A stretch of 64,000 nucleotides of DNA, from contig NZ_LT907982.1 of the NCBI RefSeq assembly GCF_900230215.1, positions 4,815,922-4,879,921 on the forward strand. Reading direction: 5' to 3'. This document shows positions 35,224 to 43,631 of the stretch, one piece after another. This stretch comes from Jatrophihabitans sp. GAS493. Lineage in GTDB: Bacteria; Actinomycetota; Actinomycetes; Mycobacteriales; Jatrophihabitantaceae. A program made the translations under genes and the position numbers. The notes below the pieces were generated by a model, which was not told the origin of the DNA, searched no databases, and worked only from the letters and a program-made list of their open reading frames with translations. Positions within the stretch are counted from its first letter, which is position 1. Each line of letters opens with the position of its first letter.

Positions 35224-36407
35224 TAGGCCACCGCCGCACTCGACCCGGAACCGGTCGGCTCGACCGCCACTTCGCGGGGCGACGGTTCAGCGAGCACCCA
35301 GCGCCCCCCGGACGCCTCGATCGCGGGGATGTCGCGGCGAACCTCGTCGAGCAGATCGGGGACGAAGAGCAGCACTCGATCCGCGCCGGACTCGACGAGG
35401 CGCTGCACGCCGACCACTTCGATGCCGACTCCGGGAATGACCCGCCCGGCCTTGGCCGGCGCACTGTCAGCGACGAACGAGATCAGGTCCGGACCGATCT
35501 GAGCCGCGTTCAGCAGCGGCACCGCGCGCGACGCCGCCGCATAGCCGGCGACCTTGAGCCCAGCGGCCTGGGCGGCGACCAGCCAGGTCCGCAGTTCACT
35601 GGTAGTGCGGCTGAGATCGTCCTGCAGCGAGGCGGCATAGGCCGGGTCGGTGGCGCGGCAGCGACGGTCGGCCTCGAGCAGCCGGCGCACCGAGGCGTCG
35701 GGCTCGGCACCGCGCCGGAAGGAGAGCAGCAGCGTCGTGCCGTAAAGCGGGAAGGCCCAAGCCGTGGCCGGTGTCAGTCCGAACTCGGCGAGCATGCCGA
35801 CGAGGGCGGTGACGCTGTAGTAGGCCATGTGTCCATGCCGAAGGGCGTTCCACTGGCCGAGGTCGACGATCGTGGTGAGCGGATGGAACTGCAGTAGCAG
35901 AGTCCCCTCCGGGGCCAGCCGGTCGACTCGAGCAGCGAGCGCCTTGCGCTGATCAGCGTCGTGCATGAGCGAGAAGACGTCGATCACCAGATCGGCCGGT
36001 TCGCCTTGCGCGTCGGCCTCGTCAGCGTCCGTGAGGTCGACCACGCCCCGTTCGACCAGCCGGGGCCGCCAGCTGCCACCGTGCGGGCTGTCGAACTCGA
36101 CGACCCGGGTGCCCGCGCCGAGCAGGCCCGAGGCGGCCACCATGACGATCGCCTGATTGGCCTGCTGGATGAGGGCCTCCGGCTCGATGCCGCGCGGTTC
36201 GTCGGCGACCGTGAGGTCCTCAACCAGCTGCGCCAACCCACACCGACCGCAGACGGCCATCTGCAGCGGAAAGACCTCCGTCTGAGCGGAGTCGCTCAGT
36301 AACGGAAAATCATCCGCCGCCGGCTGCCGACCCAGGTCGAGTACCACCTCGTCGAGTCGCTCTGAGCACCAGCGGCATTGAGCAACGATCCCCATCACGA
36401 TGCTCAC
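35223..36407 (-). CDS. TylC3-like SAM-dependent methyltransferase, divergent
   Basis: A 394-residue protein of the NDP-sugar C-methyltransferase family. An N-terminal zinc site has C-x2-C (CRWCSE) and C-x2-C (CGRCG). The central Rossmann domain starts VVEFDSPHGGSW, in place of the usual VVEVASNDGYLL, and ALRHGHMAYYS corresponds to the active-site HEHxxYYT motif; the C-terminal domain is AGYAAASRAVPLLN. The altered motif I may weaken SAM binding. An ATG at 36395 is an alternative start. It forms an operon with the downstream GT4. Confidence 0.82.
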   Translation of the reverse strand: MSIVMGIVAQCRWCSERLDEVVLDLGRQPAADDFPLLSDSAQTEVFPLQMAVCGRCGLAQLVEDLTVADEPRGIEPEALIQQANQAIVMVAASGLLGAGTRVVEFDSPHGGSWRPRLVERGVVDLTDADEADAQGEPADLVIDVFSLMHDADQRKALAARVDRLAPEGTLLLQFHPLTTIVDLGQWNALRHGHMAYYSVTALVGMLAEFGLTPATAWAFPLYGTTLLLSFRRGAEPDASVRRLLEADRRCRATDPAYAASLQDDLSRTTSELRTWLVAAQAAGLKVAGYAAASRAVPLLNAAQIGPDLISFVADSAPAKAGRVIPGVGIEVVGVQRLVESGADRVLLFVPDLLDEVRRDIPAIEASGGRWVLAEPSPREVAVEPTGSGSSAAVA

Positions 36408-36733
36408 TTTGCCACAGACTTAAGTTTTCGCAGCCTGAACCCGAAACTCACAGTTACAGCTAATCGCCCTGCATCGCAAATGCCGCATTTGCGGACACTC
36501 GTCATGGCATCGTCACACCCCGTCACGGTCGAGCCACCCTCGCAAAGACCGAGGGAGCAAGGTCGGATGATCGTTTCGGCAACGCGGGGCCGACCTGCGC
36601 AATCACCGCAGGACCGCTACGTTATGCCCTAAGCAGAGCGCCAGATTGTGTCACGTACGCCAGGTACCACGTACGTCACGATACGGCACCGAAAGTAACG
36701 CTGCCGTTACCAGCGGATGAGGAAAGGACTCGC
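36408..36733. promoter_or_regulatory. 326-bp divergent intergenic region with palindromes
   Basis: No gene. It contains the hairpin CGCAAATG-ccg-CATTTGCG (36475-36493), the adjoining palindromes GGTACC (36663-36668) and ACGTACGT (36669-36676) next to repeated TCACG, and GTAACG-ctgc-CGTTAC (36695-36710) just before GGAAAGG and the GTG at 36734. It must hold promoters for two divergent glycan operons and is a likely regulatory centre of the island. Confidence 0.5.
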
Positions 36734-38056
36734 GTGACCGAATCGAAGACGCTCCGTTCGATCGAGCTGCGTCGGCAGCTCAACCGACTCGTCCCGGGCG
36801 GCGCGCACACCTACGCCAAGGGAGACGACCAGTACCCGGAGCACCTCGCGCCGCTCCTGGTGAGGGGCAGTGGCTGTCGGGTGACCGACGTCGATGGCAA
36901 CGGCTACATCGAATATGGGATGGGGCTGCGCTCGGTCACGCTCGGCCACGCCGATTCGCGCGTGCTGGACGCCGTCCGCGCCCAGCTTCCGGACGGGGCC
37001 AACTTCACCCGCCCGACGGAACTCGAGCTGCGCACGGCCGAGGATTTCCTCGGCCTGATCAACACCGCGGAGATGGTGAAGTTCACCAAGAACGGCTCGG
37101 ATGCCACCAGTGCCGCGATCCGGCTCGCGCGGGCCGCCACCGGACGCGAGCTGGTCGCGATCTGCGGCGACCAGCCGTTCTTCTCCACCGACGACTGGTT
37201 CATCGGCACCACCGCGATGAATGCCGGCATTCCCAAGAGCGTGCGGGATCTGACCGTCTCCTTCCGCTACAACGACCTGGAGTCGCTCCGCCGGCTGCTG
37301 CAGGCCCACCCCGATCAGATCGCCTGCGTGATCCTGGAGGCGATGTCGGTGGCCTGCGAGCCGGCGGCCGGTTTCCTGGAGGGACTGCGGGCGCTGTGCA
37401 GCGAGCACGGGGTGGTGCTCGTCTTCGACGAGATGATCACCGGATTCCGATACCACAACGGCGGGGCGCAGCAACTGGTCGGCGTCACCCCGGACCTCTC
37501 CACCTTCGGCAAGGCGCTCGGCAACGGCTTCGCGATCTCCGCGCTGGCCGGCCGGCGGGAGCTGATGGAGCTGGGTGGCTTCCCGCCACCGGACCGCGAC
37601 CGGGTCTTCCTGCTCTCGACGACGCACGGCGCGGAGGGACACGCGCTGGCGGCGGCCCGCGCCGTCATCACCGCCTACCGCAACGATGGCATCATCGAAA
37701 CGATGCAGACCCAGGGCGCGAAGCTCAAGGCCGCGCTCACCGAGGTGATCTCAGCCCATGAGCTCACCGAAGCCTTCACCCTCACCGGCCCCGGCTGCAA
37801 CTTCGTCTACGGCACCCGCGACGGCGAAGGCGCGCCATCCCAGCCGTTTCGCACGCTTTTCCTGCAGGAATTGCTGGTCCGCGGTGTGCTGGCACCCAGC
37901 TTCGTGATCAGCGCAGCGCATGGCGACGACGATCTCGACGAGACCGTCGATGCGGTGGACGGCGCGTTGGCGGTCTACGCCCGAGCCCTGGACGGCGGCA
38001 TCGAGCACTACCTCAACAGCCGCTCGGTGAAGCCGACCTTCCGCGGTCGGGCATGA
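36734..38056 (+). CDS. Class III PLP aminotransferase / aminomutase-like
   Basis: A 440-residue enzyme similar to glutamate-1-semialdehyde 2,1-aminomutase. LVPGGAHTYAKGD, KFTKNGSDATSAAIRLARA (PLP phosphate binding), VFDEMITGFRYH and STFGKALGNGF with the PLP lysine at about residue 259. In this setting, coupled by ATGA to an RmlC-like epimerase inside a glycan locus, it more likely transfers an amino group to a keto sugar or sugar-linked precursor than makes haem; that is inference. The GTG start follows GGAAAGG. Confidence 0.85.
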   Translation: MTESKTLRSIELRRQLNRLVPGGAHTYAKGDDQYPEHLAPLLVRGSGCRVTDVDGNGYIEYGMGLRSVTLGHADSRVLDAVRAQLPDGANFTRPTELELRTAEDFLGLINTAEMVKFTKNGSDATSAAIRLARAATGRELVAICGDQPFFSTDDWFIGTTAMNAGIPKSVRDLTVSFRYNDLESLRRLLQAHPDQIACVILEAMSVACEPAAGFLEGLRALCSEHGVVLVFDEMITGFRYHNGGAQQLVGVTPDLSTFGKALGNGFAISALAGRRELMELGGFPPPDRDRVFLLSTTHGAEGHALAAARAVITAYRNDGIIETMQTQGAKLKAALTEVISAHELTEAFTLTGPGCNFVYGTRDGEGAPSQPFRTLFLQELLVRGVLAPSFVISAAHGDDDLDETVDAVDGALAVYARALDGGIEHYLNSRSVKPTFRGRA

Positions 38057-38595
38057 AGGTCGAGGACGGCTCGATCGGCGGAGTCCTGCTCTTCACGCCG
38101 ACGCCGTTCACCGACGAGCGCGGGTTCTTCAGCCGCACCTTCGACACCGACGTGGCCGCAGCGGCCGGCGTCGATCCGCAATCGTTTCGGCAGGACAGCC
38201 AGTCCCGGTCTCACCGACGGGTCATCCGCGGAATGCACCTGCGTACCGGGGCGGGCGAGGCGAAGTTGGTGCGCTGCTCCTACGGCGCGATCCTGGACGT
38301 GCTGCTCGACCTGCGGCCGAGCTCACCGACTTTCCGGACACTGGCGACGTACCGGCTCGACGACGTGTCGCACCGCAGCCTCTACATCCCGGCCGGGGTG
38401 GCGCACGGCTGGCAGGCCCTCACCGAACCAGCCGACGTCTGCTACCGGATCGACCGCAGCCATGATCCCCGCGAGGATCTCACCATCGCCCACGACGATC
38501 CTGACTTGGCCATCCCGTGGCCGCTGCCGGTCGGCGCCATGAGCGAGCGGGACCGCAGCGCACCCCGTTTGTCGGAGGTCCTTCACCTGCTGTGA
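38053..38595 (+). CDS. dTDP-4-dehydrorhamnose 3,5-epimerase-like protein
   Basis: A 180-residue cupin of the RmlC family. FTDERGFFSRTFDT, then RGMHLRTG with the catalytic histidine, KLVRCSYGAILDVLLDLRP and YIPAGVAHGWQAL. It epimerises carbons of a 4-keto-6-deoxy sugar nucleotide. No rmlA, rmlB or rmlD is in the window, so the substrate may not be the rhamnose precursor. It is coupled to the upstream aminotransferase gene. Confidence 0.9.
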   Translation: MKVEDGSIGGVLLFTPTPFTDERGFFSRTFDTDVAAAAGVDPQSFRQDSQSRSHRRVIRGMHLRTGAGEAKLVRCSYGAILDVLLDLRPSSPTFRTLATYRLDDVSHRSLYIPAGVAHGWQALTEPADVCYRIDRSHDPREDLTIAHDDPDLAIPWPLPVGAMSERDRSAPRLSEVLHLL

Positions 38596-38606
38596 GGTGG
38601 ATGAAC

Positions 38607-39377
38607 TCAGGCTTGATCGAGAATGGCCTGCAAATTGCGGCGAAACACATCCGTATCGTGCGCTACCCAGATGTCGTGGGCAGCGGGGCGGCCGCGGTAC
38701 AGACGCGAATCCAGCAGGCGTCCCTCGCGATGGAAACCCAGGCTTTCCAGTAGCGCACCCCGATCCAATTCCCCGCCCGTCGCCGGCTCGTCGCCCGTCG
38801 CGGGCTCAACCCTCTCCGGAACCTCACTGAAGTAGCGCCGCGGCGGGTGCGCCGCCTGCCCGATGTGCAGCAGAAACAGGGCCATCCCCCGTTCGGCGAC
38901 CAACCGGGAGGAGACCCCGTCGGCGGCCGGCGCGTCGACCCAGAGCGTCAGGTCGGCGCTTGAGGTGCCGTGGTCGATGCGCGCGCTCACCTCGCCGACC
39001 AGCTGGCCGGAGAGGAGCAACAGCTCGACGAAACGCTCACCGCGCCGCGCCTGGGCCCGCTCGGTGAGCAGCCGATCAGTCCAACTCAGTAATGCCTCGT
39101 CGGCGCTCCACGGATCGGTCGATCCAGCCGGCTGCGGGTGCTGGTCGGCCAGGTCGTCGGCGTGCGCCAGTAGCACCGCGGCGTACCGATCGGCGTCACT
39201 GAGCTGCGGCGGCCGCAGCAGCAGCGAACGCCCGGCGACCGGCGTGACCGCGAGCGGCAACGGCGAATGGCCAACTCCAGCGGGGCGAATCCGGCCCTTC
39301 AGTCGCCGCAGCCGGCCGCGCGCAAGCCGGACCTTCACGCGCGTGTAGAGCGCGGCCGAAGTCAGGTGAGCGTTCAC
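38607..39377 (-). CDS. GNAT-like acetyltransferase of the glycan locus
   Basis: A 256-residue protein with a basic N-terminal stretch (RVKVRLARGRLRRLKGRIR) then a GNAT-like domain beginning LLLRPPQLSDADRYAAVLL, with strand VGEVSARI and C-terminal GFHREGRLLDSRLYRGRPAAHDIWV. It resembles the GNAT at 42021 in layout. It may acetylate an amino sugar before flipping. The GTG start overlaps the flippase stop (GTGA), so it is coupled to export. It carries a small EPATG repeat. Confidence 0.7.
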   Translation of the reverse strand: MNAHLTSAALYTRVKVRLARGRLRRLKGRIRPAGVGHSPLPLAVTPVAGRSLLLRPPQLSDADRYAAVLLAHADDLADQHPQPAGSTDPWSADEALLSWTDRLLTERAQARRGERFVELLLLSGQLVGEVSARIDHGTSSADLTLWVDAPAADGVSSRLVAERGMALFLLHIGQAAHPPRRYFSEVPERVEPATGDEPATGGELDRGALLESLGFHREGRLLDSRLYRGRPAAHDIWVAHDTDVFRRNLQAILDQA

Positions 39378-40840
39378 GTGGCCGGCTGACTGGGTACGGT
39401 CGGCTCGACGGCCGGGGCCGGGGTACGCCGCAGCAGCGAGCGAATGGTGGCGGCCCGAACCGGGCCGAAGAGGAGATTCGCACCGAAGTAGGCCGTCGAG
39501 ATAAGCAGGATCGCCAGCAGCACGTTCAGCCCGGTGGTCAGCCACCAGGCCCCCACCCCGCAGACGACGGCCGGCACCAGCCGGGCCAGGAAGAGCCAGC
39601 TGAAGCGGTACCCGGTGAGGCTGCGCAACCGCCAGCCGGCGACCAGCACGCCGGAGAGCTCACTGGCCACCAAGGCGATACCGGCCCCGACGGCTCCATG
39701 GGCCGGGATGAGAACCAGATTAAGCAGCACGTTCACGCCGAGGTTCACCACATTCAGACGGAGCAGGAAGCGCTGGTCGTGCGCGGCGAAGAGCGCCTGC
39801 CCGAGCAGCCCGGTGAAGAAGGTCAGCGCGACCGCGACGAGGAGGATCCGCAGTGGATCGGTGGAGATCTCCACGAACTCCGGGGCGGCCAGCAGGGCGA
39901 TGACCCGGGCCGCGACGAGCGCCCCGAAGACGACGATCGGCGCCGCCAGGAAGACCAGCAGCTCGGTGCTGCGCGAGACGAAGGCGGCAAACGCCGGGAC
40001 GTCCTGTGCGTACTGCTCGGTCATCGTCGAGAGCGACGAGGCGAGGAAGAACGCCGACAGCACCGACAGGTTGAAGGCGATGGTGTAGGCGAGGCCGTAC
40101 GCGGCGATCTCGGCGTGGGTGCTCAGCAGCGACAGGATGAGCCCGTCGATGCGCCAGTAGAGGACCCCGATGATGCCGACGGCGGTGATCGGCAGGCTCT
40201 CGCGCAGCAGGTCGACGGCCGCCCGGCGGGCGAAGATCGGCGTGAGTGGGATCTGCCGGCGGGCCGCGCCGAGGAAGATCAGCAACTGCACGAGTGGCGG
40301 CACCACCTGCACCACACCGATCCAGAGCAGGCCGCCGTGCAGGTGCACCACCAGCAGCGTGGCCAGCAGCGAGGCGACCCGGCAGATCGCATCGGCTGAG
40401 GCGACCGCGCGGAACCGGACCGAGGCGAGAAAGACGGGGTGCAGGCAGGAGGAGATCGTGGTGAGCACCAACCCGGCGCCGACGATGACGATGAGCAGCG
40501 GCAGCGGATCCTGACCGTGGTAGATCGCCCATCCGAGCGCCGTGCAGACCGCGAGCAACGGCAGGCAGTAGACCAGGCTGAGCCCGAGGTTGACCCGCAC
40601 CAGGGTGGCTAGATCGCCCTCCTCACCGGTCACCTTCCGCACGATGACGCCACCGATTCCGAGTTCGGTGAAACTGGCCCAGAGCGCGATGTACACGGTG
40701 GCCGCGGTGAGCAGACCGTAGTCGTCCACGCTCAGGTAGCGAGTGGTGACGGCGACGGTGAAGATCGAGGCCACGGTGCCCAGTAGCCGTCCGAGTAGCT
40801 GCACGCCGACGGCACCGACGATGCGGTTGACGCGGCTCAA
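39374..40840 (-). CDS. Polysaccharide flippase, Wzx/MOP superfamily
   Basis: A 488-residue protein with about 12-14 transmembrane helices. It starts VGVQLLGRLLGTVASIFTVAVTTRYLSVDDYGLL, typical of Wzx-type flippases, and has ESLPITAVGIIGVLYWRIDGLILS in the middle. It would flip lipid-linked oligosaccharide to the outer face. The start is a TTG at 40840 with GAGGAG about 14 bases upstream, so it is uncertain. Confidence 0.9.
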   Translation of the reverse strand: MSRVNRIVGAVGVQLLGRLLGTVASIFTVAVTTRYLSVDDYGLLTAATVYIALWASFTELGIGGVIVRKVTGEEGDLATLVRVNLGLSLVYCLPLLAVCTALGWAIYHGQDPLPLLIVIVGAGLVLTTISSCLHPVFLASVRFRAVASADAICRVASLLATLLVVHLHGGLLWIGVVQVVPPLVQLLIFLGAARRQIPLTPIFARRAAVDLLRESLPITAVGIIGVLYWRIDGLILSLLSTHAEIAAYGLAYTIAFNLSVLSAFFLASSLSTMTEQYAQDVPAFAAFVSRSTELLVFLAAPIVVFGALVAARVIALLAAPEFVEISTDPLRILLVAVALTFFTGLLGQALFAAHDQRFLLRLNVVNLGVNVLLNLVLIPAHGAVGAGIALVASELSGVLVAGWRLRSLTGYRFSWLFLARLVPAVVCGVGAWWLTTGLNVLLAILLISTAYFGANLLFGPVRAATIRSLLRRTPAPAVEPTVPSQPAT

Positions 40841-40899
40841 TGTGGATCCGCCGGCTCCTCGAACATGACCAGAGTTTAGTAGGACACTAAGGTCGGCTC

Positions 40900-42015
40900 A
40901 TGCCCACGGCCGCGACGACCAAGGTCTACGTCGACCTCGCCACGGAACTGGACAGCGAGCATTGGCGGCGGCGGCACCTGCGCGACGAGGTACCGGACGC
41001 GACACCGTATGGACTGGATCGCCTCGAGCACTACGGCGTCGAGCTGACTCTGCGTGATCCGGCCTTCGCCGCGATCGGTTCCAACCGCGGTGGTTGGCGC
41101 TGCAGCGCGGCCCTGGGCCGGGTCGCCCGCACGCTGCGCCATCGCACCGGCGGGGCCCAGTTTCTGGAGGCGGCGCTCAACCTGGCTACGCGGACGCGGC
41201 GGCAGGCTGATGTCGTGCTCTGTTACGACGAGCGCACCGGTGTCCCCTCGGCCCTGACACCGTCGCGGCTTGGACCACCGACGGTCACCGGCGTCGGGTG
41301 GCTGAGCCGGGTCGCCGACGCCGACCCGGCGATGGCCCGGCTGGCCCGGCTGGCCCTCCCCCGGGCGGCGCTGGTCTGGACGCAGTGCGCCCCGGTGCTG
41401 CCGCTGCTGCGCAGCGAGTGGGGAGTAGCGCCCAGCCGAATCCGCTTCGTGCCCTTCGGCATCGACACCGACTTCTACCGCCGGCAGCCACCGCCGCAGC
41501 GGCCGGACGTCGTGGTGAGCGCGGGCGAGGACCGCTACCGCGACCACCAGTTGCTCGTCGACGCGGTGGCGGCACTGCGGGGCCGGCACCCGGGGATTCA
41601 CCTGGAACTTGCGACCGGAACGTCGCTGCGGCTGCCCGACGGCCTGGTGACCCAGCACACCGGTCGGCTGGATGGCGCGATGCGGGCGGTCTACCAACGG
41701 GGCAGTGTGGTGGCGATTGCCCTGAAACCGACCGTGACCGGGTCCGGCCTCTCGGTCGTGCTGGAGGCTATGGCCAGCGGCCGGCCGGTGGTGGTCACCG
41801 CCAATCCGGGGATCGACGACTACGTGGCGCACAACGAAACCGGGTTGCTGGTCCCGGCCGGTGACCAGGCGGCGATGAGCGCCGCGATCTCCGAGCTGCT
41901 GGCCGATCCGCAGCGGGCCGCCGAGCTGGGGGCCGCTGGGGCGGCCCGGGTCCGCGCCAACTTCACCAGCGAGATCATGGCCCGCCAGCTGGCCGAGCTG
42001 CTCACCAGCGTCTAG
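40900..42015 (+). CDS. Glycosyltransferase family 4
   Basis: A 371-residue GT4. The N-terminal part is atypical (KVYVDLATELDSEHWRRRHL); the C-terminal half has IRFVPFGIDTDFYR, and GSGLSVVLEAMASGRPVV with the E-x7-E-like signature, then DDYVAHNETGLLVPAGD. It probably adds a sugar of the surface glycan. It is divergent from the flippase gene and ends six bases before a convergent GNAT gene. Confidence 0.88.
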   Translation: MPTAATTKVYVDLATELDSEHWRRRHLRDEVPDATPYGLDRLEHYGVELTLRDPAFAAIGSNRGGWRCSAALGRVARTLRHRTGGAQFLEAALNLATRTRRQADVVLCYDERTGVPSALTPSRLGPPTVTGVGWLSRVADADPAMARLARLALPRAALVWTQCAPVLPLLRSEWGVAPSRIRFVPFGIDTDFYRRQPPPQRPDVVVSAGEDRYRDHQLLVDAVAALRGRHPGIHLELATGTSLRLPDGLVTQHTGRLDGAMRAVYQRGSVVAIALKPTVTGSGLSVVLEAMASGRPVVVTANPGIDDYVAHNETGLLVPAGDQAAMSAAISELLADPQRAAELGAAGAARVRANFTSEIMARQLAELLTSV

Positions 42016-42020
42016 CGGTA

Positions 42021-42722
42021 TCAGACCCGCAGCGCGGCCAGCTGCTCGCGCAGCGCCGCCCGAACCTGAGGCGTGTTGTGCACGACCCAGACCTCGTGGT
42101 CCTTCGGGCCGTCACTGGTATCACGCAGGCCAGTGAGCACGATCTCCCGCTGATACCCAATGTTTTCCAGCAGAATCCCCGGTGCCGGCGAGTCGACCGC
42201 GTTGGGGCCGACGATCCGGCGCAGCGGGTCGGGGCCGGTGAAGGCGCGCATCACCCCGAGCAGCGTCGCGGCCTTGGCCACCGCCGAACCCCGCGCCGCT
42301 GCGGCGACCCAGCCCGACTGCTCGCCGGTGCCGGTCTCGGGATCGACGGCGTCGATCCCGTACTCCCCCGCGATCTGGCCGTCGAGTCGGATCAGGTACG
42401 GATAGGCCAGCCCGCGCCGGGCCGCACTCCGAAGCTCGATGCAGCGCTGCGCCCAATGCAGCGGCGTCTGCCCGGCCGCCCAGTCGGGCGTCTCGGCCGG
42501 GAAGGCCATCTGCAACCGGGCCTGATTGGCCAGCCGGGCCGCGCACCACGCTTCGGCGTCACCGATCCGGGGCGGGCTCAGGGTGACTACCCCGGAGCGG
42601 ACCGGCACCGGCCCGAGGGTCGCATTCCACCAGGTATGCGGCATGAGGGCGCCGCGGGCGGCGGCGGCGGTCCGTCGCAGGGCCACCTGGGTTACCCGGC
42701 GGAGAGTGGCTGGGGAATGCAT
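42021..42722 (-). CDS. GNAT-family acetyltransferase of the glycan locus
   Basis: A 233-residue protein: a basic N-terminus, then the GNAT domain VRSGVVTLSPPRIGDAEAWCAARL, LIRLDGQIAGEYGIDAVD and RRIVGPNAVDSPAPGILLENIGYQREI. The Q/RxxGxG/A acetyl-CoA loop is not obvious. It has the same layout as the GNAT at 38607, including a final DHEVWVVHNT like HDIWVAHDT, so the two are probably paralogues acting on related sugars. Confidence 0.78.
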   Translation of the reverse strand: MHSPATLRRVTQVALRRTAAAARGALMPHTWWNATLGPVPVRSGVVTLSPPRIGDAEAWCAARLANQARLQMAFPAETPDWAAGQTPLHWAQRCIELRSAARRGLAYPYLIRLDGQIAGEYGIDAVDPETGTGEQSGWVAAAARGSAVAKAATLLGVMRAFTGPDPLRRIVGPNAVDSPAPGILLENIGYQREIVLTGLRDTSDGPKDHEVWVVHNTPQVRAALREQLAALRV

Positions 42723-42768
42723 GATCCGCGATGCTACCTAGCGATTCTGCCGGTAGCATCACATCCCA

Positions 42769-43629
42769 ATGAACGTCACCGACCTGGGCACTGCGCTGGT
42801 ACGCCGCCGCGGCTACGCGATCGCAGTAGTCATCGTCGCGATCCTGGCTGCCGCCTACAGCTGGGCCAACGCCAGTGCGCTGCGGCAGACCTCGACCGAC
42901 CTGCTCATCACCCCGCCGGCCTTCAGCAGCGGGGCGGGCGATGTCGTCGACCAGAACCCGCTGCTGAACATCAACAGCAACGTTGCCCAGCTGGCCTCGG
43001 CGCTGGCCACCACGATGCAGTCCGAGGCGGTCGCCTCCAACCTCGTACAGGCCGGCGCATCCGGCGGCTTCACGGTCAGCAACGTCTCCTCGGACAACCC
43101 GAACACCGCGACCATCACCGCGCAGATTCACTTCGTCGTCACCGGCAACGACGCGGACAGCACGCTCAAGTCGGCGAACCTGATCGTTGCCGAGGCCAAG
43201 CGGCAGCTGGCCAAGCTGCAGACCAGCGCCACCGCACCGGCGAAGTCACAGGCCACCCTGTCGATGCTCTCAGCGCCCGGCACCCCGACGCTGGTGAAGA
43301 GCACCCGGCTGCGTGCCTCGGGTGGACTCGCGGCGATCATCATCATCGTCGGCTTCGTCGTCATCATCATCGTCGATTCCCGGTTGGTCGCCCGGGCCAC
43401 CCGGCTGCGCCACCGCACCACCCAACGGCCGCCGAGCTTCACGCCGTCCATCGGTGCTCCGGCGGCTGGCGGTCCGTCCGGCGGCGGTGCTGCTGCTGAC
43501 GGGGCGGCCAACGGTGCGGTCAACGGTGCGGTGAACGGGCATCAGAAGTCGCCGAACGAGCCGGCGCCCGGCGAGGGCACCCCCGCCGAGACCGGCGAGC
43601 AGACGCCGGTAAACGATCCGGTGAGCTAG
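42769..43629 (+). CDS. Wzz-like chain length determinant protein
   Basis: A 286-residue protein with two transmembrane helices (about 15-32 and 180-203, GGLAAIIIIVGFVVIIIVDS) flanking an extracytoplasmic domain, the topology of Wzz/capsule co-polymerases. There is no cytoplasmic tyrosine kinase domain; the tail is a Pro/Gly/Ala-rich, 75-residue disordered region with a duplicated GAVN unit. It lies two bases before the polymerase gene. Confidence 0.8.
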   Translation: MNVTDLGTALVRRRGYAIAVVIVAILAAAYSWANASALRQTSTDLLITPPAFSSGAGDVVDQNPLLNINSNVAQLASALATTMQSEAVASNLVQAGASGGFTVSNVSSDNPNTATITAQIHFVVTGNDADSTLKSANLIVAEAKRQLAKLQTSATAPAKSQATLSMLSAPGTPTLVKSTRLRASGGLAAIIIIVGFVVIIIVDSRLVARATRLRHRTTQRPPSFTPSIGAPAAGGPSGGGAAADGAANGAVNGAVNGHQKSPNEPAPGEGTPAETGEQTPVNDPVS

Positions 43630-43631
43630 TA

